The notes below the pieces were generated by a model that saw only the letters and a program-made list of their open reading frames with translations, was not told the origin of the DNA and ran no database searches. This document shows, one piece after another, positions 11,701-25,100 of a stretch of DNA of 64,000 nucleotides. Source of the DNA: Auanema rhodensis (lineage: Eukaryota > Nematoda > Chromadorea > Rhabditida > Rhabditidae); NCBI GenBank assembly GCA_964057225.1, contig OZ059894.1, positions 15,220,476 to 15,284,475 on the forward strand. Direction: 5' to 3'. The stretch's first letter is position 1. Each line of letters begins with the position of its first letter. The position numbers and the translations under genes are program-made.

Positions 11701-12308
11701 ATGAAAGTATTATATGGTCATTTACTCATATTATACTCAATTTTTCCAATAGCTAATTCTTTGAAATGTTTATCAGGTTTGAGCTTTAATTCAATTTTAT
11801 ATAAATTATTTAAATATTGTAGGTCATCCACAATCACCGTTAGAATGTACATCTTTGACTTATTGTGTTACTATGAAACCTAAAAATGGTCCAACTCAGC
11901 ATTCATGTGACGGTAATACATCTAATCTCACTTTCTTTTTTTAAATATATGAATCTTATAGGAAATGCTGTTGGTCAGATATCACTTTGTTCTCGAGCAA
12001 GTGCACGATCTCGAATGACAGGCCTATCTTCCAGTAGCGATTATTACTATGGAAGTAAGTTATCTAAATGCAAAATCAAGAATATACAAACCGTATCCAT
12101 TTCAGCTCATTCTTCTGTTAGTAGTTCAAGTCGATCTAGTCGACTTTCTTCTCATCATCAACAGATGAGAGATCATTCTTGCTTTGATGGAGGAGAACTT
12201 GGACAAATCTGTTGTTGTAGTACAGATTACTGTAATTCATCAACATCATTCTCTACGTTATCTACTATTCTTTTCACTATAATTGTTGTTGTTTCATATC
12301 GCTTTTGA
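11701..12308 (+). CDS. Secreted/GPI-type Ly6-like cysteine-rich protein
   Basis: Four exons (11701-11776, 11823-11912, 11962-12054, 12106-12308), about 153 residues. An N-terminal signal peptide (residues 1 to about 20) leads into LKCLSG. Several cysteine pairs follow, then the Ly6/uPAR-style closing motif CCCSTDYCN (about 125-133) and a hydrophobic C-terminus that looks like a GPI-attachment signal. The middle is Ser-rich (serine runs around 70-100), longer and less ordered than a compact three-finger domain. The ATG directly abuts a TTTCAG acceptor (ends 11700), a likely trans-splice site. Intron 3 (51 nt) has no stop in frame, so retention would add 17 residues. Proteins of this type sit at the cell surface and often modulate receptors; the specific role is unknown. 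Confidence 0.8.
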
Positions 12309-13296
12309 ACTCTTTTCTTGAAAACTAACTGCATTTACTATCTCATTCATTTCAAATCCTTTTTTCTCATTAAAAAAACAAGGAAGTATTGCGAGAAGTT
12401 TGCAGCGATGATACTCGCATACAACATCATTATGAAAGCTCATTTTAGTAATTAAATAGTTATCCAACTAAACTTAATTGGATATATTATTTATAATTAA
12501 ATGAAAAAGAACATCAAAACTTACCATATATATACTTATACATAGGTATATAGTTTGAATTATTACTAAAAAAAAATAATTAGCCTCTATATCCTATCCT
12601 TTTTTGTATTTACTCGCCTCAATATCTCTTCTTAAAGTCTTCATTCTTTCACTATTTGAAATATATTGAAAGAAGAAAATCTCTTCGTTTAACTTCCTGA
12701 CATCCGTACTTACATTGACCTGAAAAGCTCAATGAGCATACATATGATCTAATTGAAGTTTTTTTCATTTTCGGTTTTGTTTCAACCACTTATTCTCAAA
12801 ACAAAACAAGATTTGATCATTTTAACAGTATACATTTTGATTACGAATTATTTTATTTAATGTGAGTCACTACGACAATTCTTATATCTCATGGAATTTT
12901 CTCTATCTTTCTTCTCTTTCATCCGCTCCTTTGTGCTCAAGTAATTCAATTACTATTATCACAAAATCCATAATTTTACAATTATTTTATGCTTAAATTT
13001 ATATATTTCCTTATATTTATGTGATAATTATTCAATGGGTATCTTTGTAATTTTTTATTTAAAAAAAAACATATTTTAATACTAGGTAGTTAAGTTATGT
13101 TGTAATCGTATTGTCGAATGTATACAATAAAAATTTCATTGTTATTCAACAATCACTTTGATAAATTTATTAGAATTTTTATCTGGCTATCGTGTCAAGA
13201 AATTAAATCAAAAGATCTCAATTTTCTTTGAAAAAAAAAAAAAAGAATTTTCAATGAGATGCAATTAAAATTAAAATAAAAAAATTAACAAATGCT
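12309..13296. other. Convergent intergenic gap
   Basis: About 990 nt between two convergent genes, extremely AT-rich, with AATAAA-like elements (for example near 13128) and poly-A/T runs. No gene seen. Confidence 0.6.
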
Positions 13297-15179
13297 TCAA
13301 ATGCTTTTTTTTGAAATATAAAAAACTATTGGCTTATTCTCCAATTTGTTCCTCGTATTGCATTGAGCAGCATTGACAAATGTCTAAACAAATTTTTTTA
13401 TAATATTTATTACAACAATTGGATGAATCACTTACAGTTACATCATTAGTCATAGCTCCATAGCAAGCATGTACATGTCCAAACACATGAAAACTGGAAA
13501 TTGTTGTTTTTATAAGTTGAAATTAATATTTTTAAAAATTAAAATGTATAGATTATAATCAAACCTTGGCTTAACTCGTTCCTCTACTTCTTTCAGTAAG
13601 TGTCTACAGCCCCAACGTTCTCTACCTTGGAACAAGTCGAGATAACCTTAAACCAGTATAGTTTAACAAATCAAGATTGACTAACAAGTTAAATTATTAT
13701 TATAATTTGATATTATCACGTATATTTGCATGATCGCATGAAAATACACTATAATATAATTCTATGCCAATGATATTAAGTTCATTTTCTACATTTAGCT
13801 CATATAAGCCGTTCGAAAATTTACCTAAAGGTGGTGTATGTGTTATCAGCACATCAGTGTCAGTAGGAATCGTTTTCCATTTAGGTTCAAGATCTGTGCG
13901 TTCAGTGGAGAAAGGGAAACCAGCTAAGGGATGCCATGAAGAACCATAGAACTTGACGCCGTCAATCTAATAAACAAAAACAAACGATTGCTGACAAATA
14001 CTAATATAGCATACTATTTGTCCTTTATCTTGTAAATAAATTCCATTTGTTATTTGTGTATATCCTTTCAATGTTCCTCTGCCCTTTGAACCTTCTTCTC
14101 TTTTGTTTAAATCCTAAATACAATTCAATTTTTTTCAAAAAAAAAACGAAAATGACAACCTCTGTATCATCAAAACCGAGCTCATGATTACCAGCTACTA
14201 TTAATTTATATTTATGGGGTAGTCTGCCTAGAATAATGATAACGTCATACAGTATAATTTCGAATTGAAGATCATCATTGAAAAAATATACAAACCGAGA
14301 GCTTCATTGAATACTGCAATTTTCTCAGATTCACCATTGCATGTGAAATCGCCACTGTGTATCAAAACATCGCCATCTGGTATGTCGGACTGAAACAAGT
14401 TTTTGAATCTTACAAATTTCAAGATAACCATACAATAATAAGAAAAAACTACAATAAAATATATAAATAGTATTACTTACAAGCATATCTTGAAGTTGAT
14501 CATGAGTATCAGAAATACAAACTACTTTGAGGTAAGCTTCAGTAGAAGATGGTTGGTTGATTTCACTTAAAAGGCAGACATCATTTGCAATAATATATTC
14601 AAAAAAAAAAAGAAAAAACTTACTTTTTTGCATTTAAACTGACGTTTTTCAGAATTTTACTATCCTTAATTTGTTCCCAATATTGTGCTTCATGACTGGG
14701 ATCAACAATGAAATCAGTACTCATCTTACTAGCCTCTGCTACAAACCTAAAAATCACATGACGTTTAGTTTTTATTGAAGATTGATAACGAGGCTGGGAG
14801 TCTGTCTCTTAAAGATATATATTTATAAAAAAATGTATATATATATATACGTTTTCTATACTACTTGATGAAAAAAATGAAATTATATTGAATAAATGGG
14901 AAAATGATGAGAACTGGAGAATACGATCGGTAAGTGAATAATACATTTTAAACATATATTCAATGCGGAAAGTATAGAAGAAATATTTTTGAAATTATAA
15001 GTGCTTTGAGTGCATGCCAAACAATCTCAACATCACAAACAGTATAGCCTTTTAAGTTTCAGTGAACAGAGAAATTCGAAAAAAACCGACTGAGCGGCTA
15101 AGTTTTCAGATAAGAAGAAAGGCAAAACGTACCACGCTGTGATCGAAAAAAGGAAGAAAAACTGAACAGGAAAATCCAT
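13297..15179 (-). CDS. Calcineurin-like metallophosphoesterase, MPPED1/2 family
   Basis: Predicted dinuclear-metal phosphoesterase. Ten exons, from 15179-15133 and 14746-14624 through 14565-14481, 14389-14296, 14227-14160, 14113-14015, 13966-13825, 13646-13565 and 13493-13436 to 13383-13297, about 294 residues. All five metallophosphoesterase motifs are intact: CISDTHD (D and H), HSGDFT, VAGNHELGF, LITHTPPLGY and HVFGHVHACYG. The C-terminal FVNAAQC matches the family's YINAS element. Exon 1 encodes a hydrophobic leader (MDFPVQFFFLFSITAWF), so the long form looks secreted or ER-targeted, unusual for MPPED proteins. An internal Met (residue 24) would give a cytosolic form. Intron 1 (386 nt) is far longer than the others. 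The exact substrate (cyclic nucleotide or other phosphodiester) cannot be told. Confidence 0.88.
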
Positions 15180-18100
15180 GTTCCGATTTGTGTGATTGCT
15201 GATGATACAGAAACGGAATTCAAGAGGACTAGCGAGAGGACATCAAAGAAACCTCGGAGCTAATGCCAACCTCTAGTGACTTTTGATGGAAAAGATGGAG
15301 GGTGGGTCCTTTAGAAACACCTGACGATGAGAAACAGCTGGAGAGGAAAATAATTGAAGGTCTGTGATTTTCTTAGATATTTCACATAAACATGTATGAT
15401 ACTAAGCTGTAATTCAATAAAACTAGAATGTCCAAAAAATGGCTTTTAAACAAGAAAAAAAAAAACAAAAAAAATATGTTGAAAGCGCTGCGTTACTAGT
15501 GCTCTTAGGAAAAAAACAGCAGTGCATTAAGAAAAAGTTAGTAGCATTCGGAAGGAAAATGATGGCTCTACAAACGATTCTGGATAGAATTGCCCAAGAA
15601 GTTTATTGTTAAAACGTGTAGTTGAAAACTTGGATGAGCGTGACTCAGAATAGCTAACTCCAACAATTCTCTTATTTCTTTTTAAAGTTATTTAATATAA
15701 AACAATGACACAATGGAAATAATGATATATAAATAGAAAATATACATTTCTATATAAAAAGAATAGAATAAGCTACATACAGTGATTGAGAAAGAAAAAG
15801 TTCTTACTTTAAAATAGATATAATATAAAAATTATAAAACATACACAACATTTCTTTTTTTATACATAAAACGAACGGGAAAAAAGAAGAAAAAGAAACA
15901 TAGATGCATGAAAAACATGAGCATGACACCAACATAGGAGAGACGAGCCTGAGCTTGCGTTAGGAGATGAGATGGATGATATGACATCTGGTCCTGAGGG
16001 CACAGCATTCAAAACAGCTAAATAGAAACCAAAAGTCCATATAGATACTCGTGTAGTTTTCACAGCCAGTTTTTACAATATTTTCTAAGTTACAAGAGAA
16101 AAATCGGAAATTTTTTTTGGAGTTAGATCAATGTTAGCCACAGTCATAGATGTAAAAGATGATACATGTTTGCTCAGAATAAGATCAAAATACAAAAAGA
16201 TGAATTGGACTTAATGGTTTCCAGAATAACGTTGGAATATTTTACGTGCTAATACGTGTAAAATTTGAAAAAAAACTGAAGAAAACAAGCATATAGATTA
16301 GCACCAAGCATTTCTTTAAGAAAATTTTCAAAAAAAATTGATGTTTAGAATGAAAAAAGTATGGTTTTCTTAAGAAAGTTATAAAGCAAAGCTTTGTTCG
16401 AAAAAGCTATTACAAAAACTTTCATTGAAAGAAAAAAACAAGGAGAATCGTTAACTTCATATATACATTGAAATACATATAGATTTTTGTTTTTATATAT
16501 ATATATATATATACTAATCTTACAATCTCAGAAAGCACTGATAATTGTTGATAGATGGAAACGGAAATGGTTGTGCGTGTTTTTGTGTGTGTTTGTGCAT
16601 GTGATTGAAGTAAGTGAAGATGAATAAAGAAAAAAGAAGAGCCAAGAAAGGTTTTTAAAGAAAAATAAAATTATATATCATTTCGAAAACGAATTTATTA
16701 TAAATTTTTTAACAACATATTGATTTTTTTTTTGGAAAACTTAATGTCTATGGTGATTGCGTATGGATAATAAAGCATGGGCAACAAGTTAGAGTTAATT
16801 GTCATAGTTGCAGCTTATTTCTGATTTTATAAGTAAATGCAGCATAACAATGAAACGTAATTTGAATTCTTTATGAAATTCTAATATTAGAAGCTTTATT
16901 ATTATAAAAACTATCAAGAATCCTAAAAAAAAGTCAAAAGAAGGGAGGAAAAGAGTAAAGAAAATGACGCAGGTAGAGACACAGAGAGGGAGAAATATGT
17001 CAAGAAAAAAAATCTATGACAGAGAGAAGAAAAATAATAATGAGACAAGAAGGATAGAGAGAAGAGCCAGACAGACAGAGAGAGAAAGAAAGAGGGGGTG
17101 GAGGAGGAGAGAATATTAATACATATACATAGAGAGAGAAAGAAGTTGTGTAGCAGAAAGCTTCCATTCCAGAAATGGCTCTCACAAACAAGGAGCAAAC
17201 GGAGACAGCAAGAAGTATATAGAAGGAGAAGCATCGAAAATTGAGTAAATGGATAAGATATATCAGGAATTTAGTATAATTAGTAATTCAAATTAAAAAG
17301 AAAACGTTCGTAAATTAAATAAAATAACAATAACAATAAATAACAATAACAACAACAACTATATCTTCTTCCCTGTATTCAAATTAGCATTTAAAATAAA
17401 AACTTCAAAAGAGTGTGAATCATTTAATTTTAAAAAAATATCTTGAGCACTATCATCCGTTAATGAATTTACATTCGTAACTTCTTTTCTTTATCCATTT
17501 CTGTTTTTTTTTTTGAAAAAAATAAGCGCGGAATTGCGAATGATTCTTGTCGTGTAGTTGTTAAAGCCATGCTGTTCATAGTTGAAAAGTTGATGCAAAA
17601 TCTACTAAACATACACACATATATACCGGAAAAAGAAATTCTCAATAATATTTTAAGAATATGACTTATTATCCTTCAATTATTAAAACATTTTTAACAT
17701 ATTATTAAAAAAAATCATTTATACAATTAACAATAAAAAGTTTGTACAGAGAAATCAATGTCATGGAAAAAAGTAAATCAATTGTTTATGAATTTGTATA
17801 TAGAAATACAGAAAGAAAAATTAAATGGCTGTATGACAAGAGCTTTTCGTAGATTATGAGTCTACATTATCATGAATCAAGATAAATATGGCTTTGTAAG
17901 GAAAAATCTTTGCCTAAGCTTGATTTGCACAAGGCTGAACAAACGACTTCTTGCTCCGTATTTAGCCTCAACAAAGGTAAAAGCACGTGAAGGAGAAGTA
18001 AAGAGAGGAAATGAGGTAAGTTGAGAGAGAGATAGAGAGAGAGAAGGGAAGCCAAATACCCGAAAGTCATGAGAACAGACGAATAAAAAAGTTTAACGAG

Positions 18101-18325
18101 GAAAATAAAATTTGTTTAATGAAAGCGTAATTTCAAAAATTAGTCAGTATGGAAGAAAAGTGTTTCAAAAATACTAAATATGACTAAATAATAATTATAT
18201 TTATAAATAAAAATAATATTTAAAGATCAAAGTGAGTATAGTATCTACAACTGAAAAAAATGTTGTTTTAATAGTAATTTAAGCTATATAAATCAAAATA
18301 TTAGAAAGGGATAAAACTGAACAAA
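15180..18325. other. Gene-poor interval
   Basis: About 3.1 kb without a gene I can assemble. It holds (TA)n near 16494-16513, GA-rich purine tracts around 16930-17150 and long A/T runs. A 57-codon plus-strand frame (15439-15612) and a minus-strand frame at 15860-16063 with a hydrophobic end are the only protein-like stretches; neither has supporting exons. Confidence 0.5.
15439..15612 (+). other. Short ORF, 57 codons (doubtful)
   Basis: ATG-to-TAA frame whose second half (KKKLVAFGRKMMALQTILDR) looks like an amphipathic basic helix, but the first 14 codons are an A-rich run encoding Lys/Gln. It lies upstream of, and antisense to, the phosphoesterase gene. It may be chance. Confidence 0.15.
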
Positions 18326-19165
18326 CTAAACAATATCTTGAATCTGTAGGCATGAAGCAATGCCAATATCTACTTCTGTGTGCCCATGTGATAAAGATGT
18401 TCCAGAAACAGATTTGGGAAGTACTGGTTCCGACGACGTGATTGTCATCACAGGAGCCATATCCGTGGATAATGTATCTTCAAAAGATTCTAATGGGGGC
18501 GGCTGATTCTGAGCAATACGAAGAATAGTGGGTCGTAAAGAATGAATAGTTGATTGGACAGTTAGCTGGAAAATAATTATTTTAGAAAAGGAAGCAGATG
18601 TCAAAGAAACATACCTGCTCATCTTGTTCCGGTACAACACTAAGTTTCTTATCGCTAGGACGACGAGCACTATTCATATGAAGATAAACAGATGATACAG
18701 AATTCATCATCTACAAAAAGAAGATATAAACTTCAAAACATCTGATGAGATAGATTACCTTAGCACCATCTTCATCATCGTGTCGGATAAGTTCCTTGGA
18801 TTCATGTGAAGATGAATAATTTGAATCATTCCTGAAATGAATAGGAGATATAAAGTTGTGTTGCGATTGATCTCATGATTTCATGACCCATGAAAGATAA
18901 GAAGTGATTCATATTTTTACACGAGTTCAGTACTTCGAAACTAGACAGCTGTTTTTCGATAAAATGAGACAGTGTCAGACCAAGTTCTCAATCATTTACA
19001 ACACAATTGTCTCAGAGATATCATTGATTACGTATGAGTCATTTACCTTTGTCCAGAGAGGAAAGACACCATCGCATCCGGGCAAGTAGCCATCGACACA
19101 AGCCATGCAAAGAACATAACGCAGCATAGTATAACAATTATAATTATGGCCATAAGTTCATCCAT
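18326..19165 (-). CDS. Small single-pass membrane protein (unknown)
   Basis: Four exons (19165-19047, 18831-18759, 18710-18615, 18565-18326), about 175 residues. A very hydrophobic segment lies near the N-terminus (about residues 4-24, with CC), without a clear cleavage site, so it probably acts as a membrane anchor. The rest is polar: an acidic stretch SKELIRHDDEDGAK, a basic SARRPSDKK and a Ser/Thr/Pro-rich tail that fits a cytoplasmic domain. A TTTCAG acceptor 6 nt before the ATG (ends about 19172) suggests cis- or trans-splicing of the leader. I do not recognise a family. The exons are well supported by phase and by strong GTAAAT, GTAATC and GTATGT donors. Confidence 0.7.
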
Positions 19166-22100
19166 TATGAGCTGAAAGAAAAAATTGGAGTGCATCATTA
19201 AATTTTGAAGCCAATAAATCTTCGTTATAAAAGAATAAAAAAGAATATTATTTTTAATATGAAGCAGCGGTGTTTATGTATCTTATATTCCGTCTTTTAG
19301 ATAAAAAAAAATATTTGTTTACTACACGACTTGTTCAGAGTTTCAAATACTCACCAACAGAAATCGTGGAAATTACGAACAAAAAATCGTAGAAAACACC
19401 ATGACAAAAACTTATATGAAACCTTATGCCAGAAATATATAAGCTGGTATTATGCTATTCAGAAACATGGTGAGTAAGGTCTCAAATGATAACAGCTGTT
19501 TTTAAATTAAAAAAGAGAATAGAAGACAGTCAAAAGAAAAAAGAATATTTTCAAAAGAAAAAACAGTTACTTCTTCAAAACAAAAAAACAAGCAAGACAT
19601 ATTGCATAACCGACTTTTGAAGGAGGTTGTTCATATCCCAAGATATATACATATATATAGGAAAAAGCTTAAAGGTGGTCTATGCAAGAAAGTACAAACA
19701 TCGAAATCAGTAGGATCACAGTTTACACAGCAGAGAGTGATGAAAAATTGCATTTAAATTGAGAGACACTAACATTTTCAAGAGTACATAAGATGCAGAG
19801 AGCAATAAGGACCTTACTTTCTGATTATACTATGAATATTTTTAGAATGCTAACCAAATTGTTTAATGAAATGTTATTATAGATAATGAACACAAATGCT
19901 GAAAAAATAACGATAGAAACAGACATAACATTAAGAATTCACGATGTATATTGCTATAACATGGCAAAAGCTATCTTAAGGATTCTGCTCCATTGCTAAA
20001 CTATTGACATTGGAGCATAAAGCTCCGTAACGTTGACAAGCCAATAAGTGTCTCATCATTACAACAATGTTTCTATATTTCTAAATTTAACATTAATATA
20101 AAAATTGCAAGCTGCAATGTATTACAAATGATAATTGAAAGTTACTATTTACATTTATTGTAATTAATATAAAGCATAATTTTATACCAATTTCTATAAA
20201 AGCCTAGCAAGGAATATTGATAAAGAAATTTTTTTATCAGATTTCAAACTGTGAGGAAAAAAGTGAATGATGCAATGGAACACTGTAACCAGATAATGTA
20301 TTTTAGGATTTGAACAATGAACATCTGTGAATCTACTTCATAAAATAAAAATAAAAACCGCTATCGAAAATTCCATCTTCAAAGCTGAATCTTCAGTATA
20401 CCAAGCAGAGTGGCGGAAATGAAAATTAACGTCAACAGTGTAATGAGTGAGTGGTTTGAAGAAAGTTTCTTTAAATTTTCCTGTTTTGTCTATTATTTGT
20501 TAGCACTTGAATTCACAATCAATTGACCAGATGTATTGAGCTATTTGTAGTCAATAACACGAATAACGCGTGACGAGACTGGCACAAGCTCAAAAAAATG
20601 ATATTTTTTCCAAATATACATGCAAATTCAAATATTATTTATGATACTTGGTAATATATTCAAGTGAGATAAAAAAATATATATGCGAAAACGAGAATAA
20701 TTTTTAGTTTTAGGAGAATAAGACAACTGTAAAGATTTTAGAATGAATTCTGGACTCAGTATTATATAGCTAAGCATAAGCTAAAAGCCCACCCCCACAA
20801 ATTTGTTTTTAATTTTTAAATAATTTATCACCTAATCAGAAATAATATCGAATAATAAAATATTAAGATCGCAGATTTGTTGATGTAATTAAAAAGCTAT
20901 CACGATCATAATTGACTGAAAACAGTAAAGCTGTACAAGACAGAGTAAGTTGCCAACACTCCAGGCGAACTGCCTAGCGCCGCAAACTCTATGAGAGAGC
21001 GTGCTAATCTAGGAGGGCAAGCAGAGAAAACAAAGAAAATCAATAGCTGTGCAGATAGAGGTGGTTGTGGAAAATGAGGAAAGTTAAGAAAATTAATGAA
21101 ATAACTCATTAAAAAGTTATTATAGTCCGAGAAGGGTAGAATTTGATAGCAGAGAGCAAAAAGTATTTGAAAATAATACGTATACTATCAATTGATTGAA
21201 ATAAAAAAAGTGTTGAAAGTGAGGAGCCGTTGATTGATGAGACTATTTCCTTGTAGTCTGATTATTTGAACACATGTGCTCAATGTGTTCCGGATTCTTT
21301 CTGAACCCTTTGGTCACTTTTCCTGGAAAACCCAAACGCATTGAGCGTCGAAAAATGAGCTCAATGAACTTAGAGAATTTGGAAGAATGAAGAATTGCTC
21401 AGGTCGACTAGCACAGTAAAAAAGATAAAGCATAATTACTCATTTACTTAGAATATATTTCTTTTTCATTCAATTATTCGCATATATCTATTGAAATAAG
21501 AAAGCAATGCAACCGCTCTTTAGTTGTTGAAAAATAAAAATGAAAATAGGATTCTGAGTTTCGTCATTTCATCCATCTTAACGGAGAATCTATTGTTTGA
21601 TTTTTTTTTAAAATACAATTGAAAATAGGAAGACGAAGAATGTTAAACTGGAATTAATCATAAGTAAAGTTTTGAATAGTATAGAAGATCGTTATAATAG
21701 TATGCAATGAAACATAAAGCTGTTTCATGACGTAAAAGCTTGAGTGTTCTGCAATGATAGTGTGGATGATTTGTGGTGAAGAGAAAGCAGAAATGGAACA
21801 TAAAAAAGGCAAAACAATGTTTAAATAATTTGAAAAAAATAGTTTTCAGCGAATGAAAATAGATTTAAGAATAATATAAAACTTTTAAATTATTGAGCAT
21901 CGAAGTCAAACAGCAATAAAGAGAGCGTTTTCAAATTTGCTGATAGTCAACGGCTCTGTTTTCGATTTGTTCTGTATTTCAATTGTTCAGATGTATTGTT
22001 TTTATTATTTTTTAGACATCTGAATCGATAGAATTAAAAAATTAAAAAATTGTAACTAGATAGTTAGTAATGAATGATGTAATATATGGATTTCGAATGA

Positions 22101-25100
22101 AATGAATATTTTTCCAGAATCAAATTGGACATAACAGATTAAGTAGCTTAAATGACCAATACAACGTGGGCGTTATATAGACTATTGTTATCAAATCTTA
22201 TATGAATTGATTAGAACTTTCGAGTTTTTCTTATCTCATTATGTCCTTCAAACGAAAATGATAATGAAAGTTTAAATGACTATGAAGCTTTCGGATTTTT
22301 GCAGGAGCTGTTGCAAGTTTAATATAAACTAATAATGACTTACCATTTCATATAGAATAGTAGGAGTAGACTTCATGTTAACTAGTGAAACTTCAATAGT
22401 TGAAATAGATAAGTCTAGATGAAAATTCGTTTTAAGTCAGCTAATTTAATACTTTGAGTGAACGCTGTACTCTAGCTCGGACCAAGTTTTACTTCGCCCA
22501 CGGGGAGAATGTAAGAAGAGACAGTTGGTGACATTTGGCTTGTACATTTGAAATCTGTGGAAAATTTTCAAATTTTGCTGTACAAGATAAAGAGATAAAA
22601 GAGGAATTTGAAAAAAATGGAAGGAAAGAGATGAATTTGGTGATATAATTTGGGAATGTATTAAAAGAAATGAAGTGCTCACTGTACTATTTTCTGTTTT
22701 TTACAGAAAATGTAAAACGCGAAACTTAAAAGAAAATTTTCAACAGCGTTCCAAGAAAGTCTTGAAAATGTGCTTGAGGTGATATGAAGCATAGATAAGA
22801 TAGCGACAGTCGACTGATTATTTTGTGAGATAGAAAAGCTATTTTACACGACATGGTGCCAGATCACGCCAAAAAGTACAGAGAAAAAGAGGAAGAAGGA
22901 GAGAGAGAGAGGGGGATAGACAGAGTGAATAAGGTAGAAAACTAACCTGATAGATCAATTCTCTCCTTTATTTTTTATTTTTTGAGTCAATGTTTATTTG
23001 AGAATAAGATTATGATCTTAAGTGTTCATGAAATTGCAACAAGCTGCAGAAGTACTAACTATTCGAAGGGAAAAATATTTCTAGTTCTATGTATTAATCA
23101 ATAATTTTCAAAAGTTCTCAAACTATTCGATGGCAAATTAAATAAGAAATAGTCTATCATTTGAAGAAACAATGTGAAAAATTGAAATTAAACTAATCTA
23201 CAGGCAGTAAAAGTGTTAAAATAGAAATATATTAGATACGAAACGGTCCAGCAGATTAAAAATTATCATCAAAAACTGATAAGATTGATATGATTTAATT
23301 CCAAGAATTTATGGAAAAAGAACATTTCCGGTGCACTATTTTCGTTATTTCAAATACAATAACATATAAAATGTTGAGGGAAAAAAAGAATAAGAAGGAA
23401 ATTGAATTTGTTGCAAAAAATGAAGACAAACGAATACAGTATTTGAAAATTTCCACGTGAACTCATATGCGTACCTTACGGCCTTCCATTCACAGTTCAA
23501 TCTTTCGAGAACATTTTCTCGGTTCAATGCAAATTACAAAATATTGTGAGGTATATAATTCTTGTTCTGAAATTATGTGCAACTGCACGAGCTCTGAAAA
23601 AAAATTGGAGAGAAAAGCTCGTAAACAGTGTTGAACAACAACTTCTAGAGATTCAAGCGGTTTTCATAGGAGGATAGGAATATATTTTGAAGAAAATAGA
23701 TTTTTATTTCGGTAAGGCCAGCAAAATTCGATTTAGATTTAACTTTGATATTAGTGTTGTTAGCATGACGATCTTTCAACTTTCGGAATAATAATCTTCA
23801 ACCTTCATTCAATCATGAACTTAACATCAAATATGGTAAGTATTGAATTGTCAATATATATCAATGTGATTGACATTATTAAAAGGTAGTTAGATATACA
23901 TCTTCGTGTTGTACATCATGAGCGAAATATTATCTTTGAAATCTTCCAAGTTTTTATCATTTTAATCAAGAACTTTCAAATTTATTGCATGATGACGTTG
24001 TATGGACATCGTTCACTTTCATCTAGACGCCAAGTTTAAGTAGAACATCTCTACACACATTCTATTCTTACACATAATTTCTCCAATTATGTTTGATAAA
24101 TCATATAAATCATATAAAATATTAATTTAAATTTATATATAAATGAAATAAAAAATTATTTTTTATTCATTTAATTCGATCAATAATATTCTATAAGCAT
24201 TTATAAATATTTTTTTAATTTAATGATAGTAAAAACGTAATTTGGGAAATAACACCTAATAAGCATCGAGTATCATCAACATTGAACATGTCTTCAAGGG
24301 CATGTATCATTAAAGCTTAAAACTAGAACGGTTGTAATTAAGAAAAAAATGACGAATATTCTATAAAATTATTTATATTTTCTGAAATTAAACATGAAGT
24401 GTTGAAAAAAATAAAAAAATATAATCAAATATTCTTCACAAAAAATAATTTATTGCAAAATGTACGTTAAAAATGAAATTCGTTTGGATTACGGTGCACA
24501 TATTTTTTGTTGGAAAAACTCAAAACAAAAACATGGATGAGAAAGAATGAAGAAGAAAAAAAAGATTTTCGTTTTGTCCTCTTCTATGAAATGAAGAAAT
24601 GAGGGAAAAATCTGCAAACAAAGACAAAAGTTGACAAAGTGTTTTCAGTTGATTTATATCTTCTATATGGATGTATGTATGCAATTAAAAGTTTCCATTC
24701 ATGTTACATCGATTATTATAATAGTTTATAATTAAATTAAATAGAAAAAAAAACTTTTTTCTAAATATCTATCTTATTATAAGATCATACTATTAAACGG
24801 AAGATGTTTCATTCATGTATTTTTCATCTAAAAACTTGAATTTAATCCTTGGAGTTTGTAGTAATAAGCTTGCTATTGATTATGACAATTACTTTAAAAG
24901 GACATGCCAATCATCTGTTGATATGTTTATGAGCTTTATGGGTTGAAGCTAATGTAAAGCTGATACCTGGATGGCCTTGACAGGTGGGCGATAGGGTTAT
25001 CAGCTGCTTTTAAACTTAAAGTTGGATAACCTGTTTCGGACTTGAGACTTCAACTCGTCGTACGAGTGATGTTGTGACAAGAAGAGGATTTGAACAGGGG

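Noticed and set aside
15860-16063. Minus-strand frame with a GPI-like hydrophobic end
   Set aside because: Begins with GTG after a stop, has no upstream exon that fits, and the hydrophobic end comes from a poly-A/purine tract.
16923-17234. Two minus-strand ORFs rich in Leu/Ser/Phe
   Set aside because: Translations of a GA/CT-rich simple-sequence tract; no motifs.
20940-21030. Short GC-rich patch
   Set aside because: Too short to interpret; no fold, repeat or coding evidence visible.
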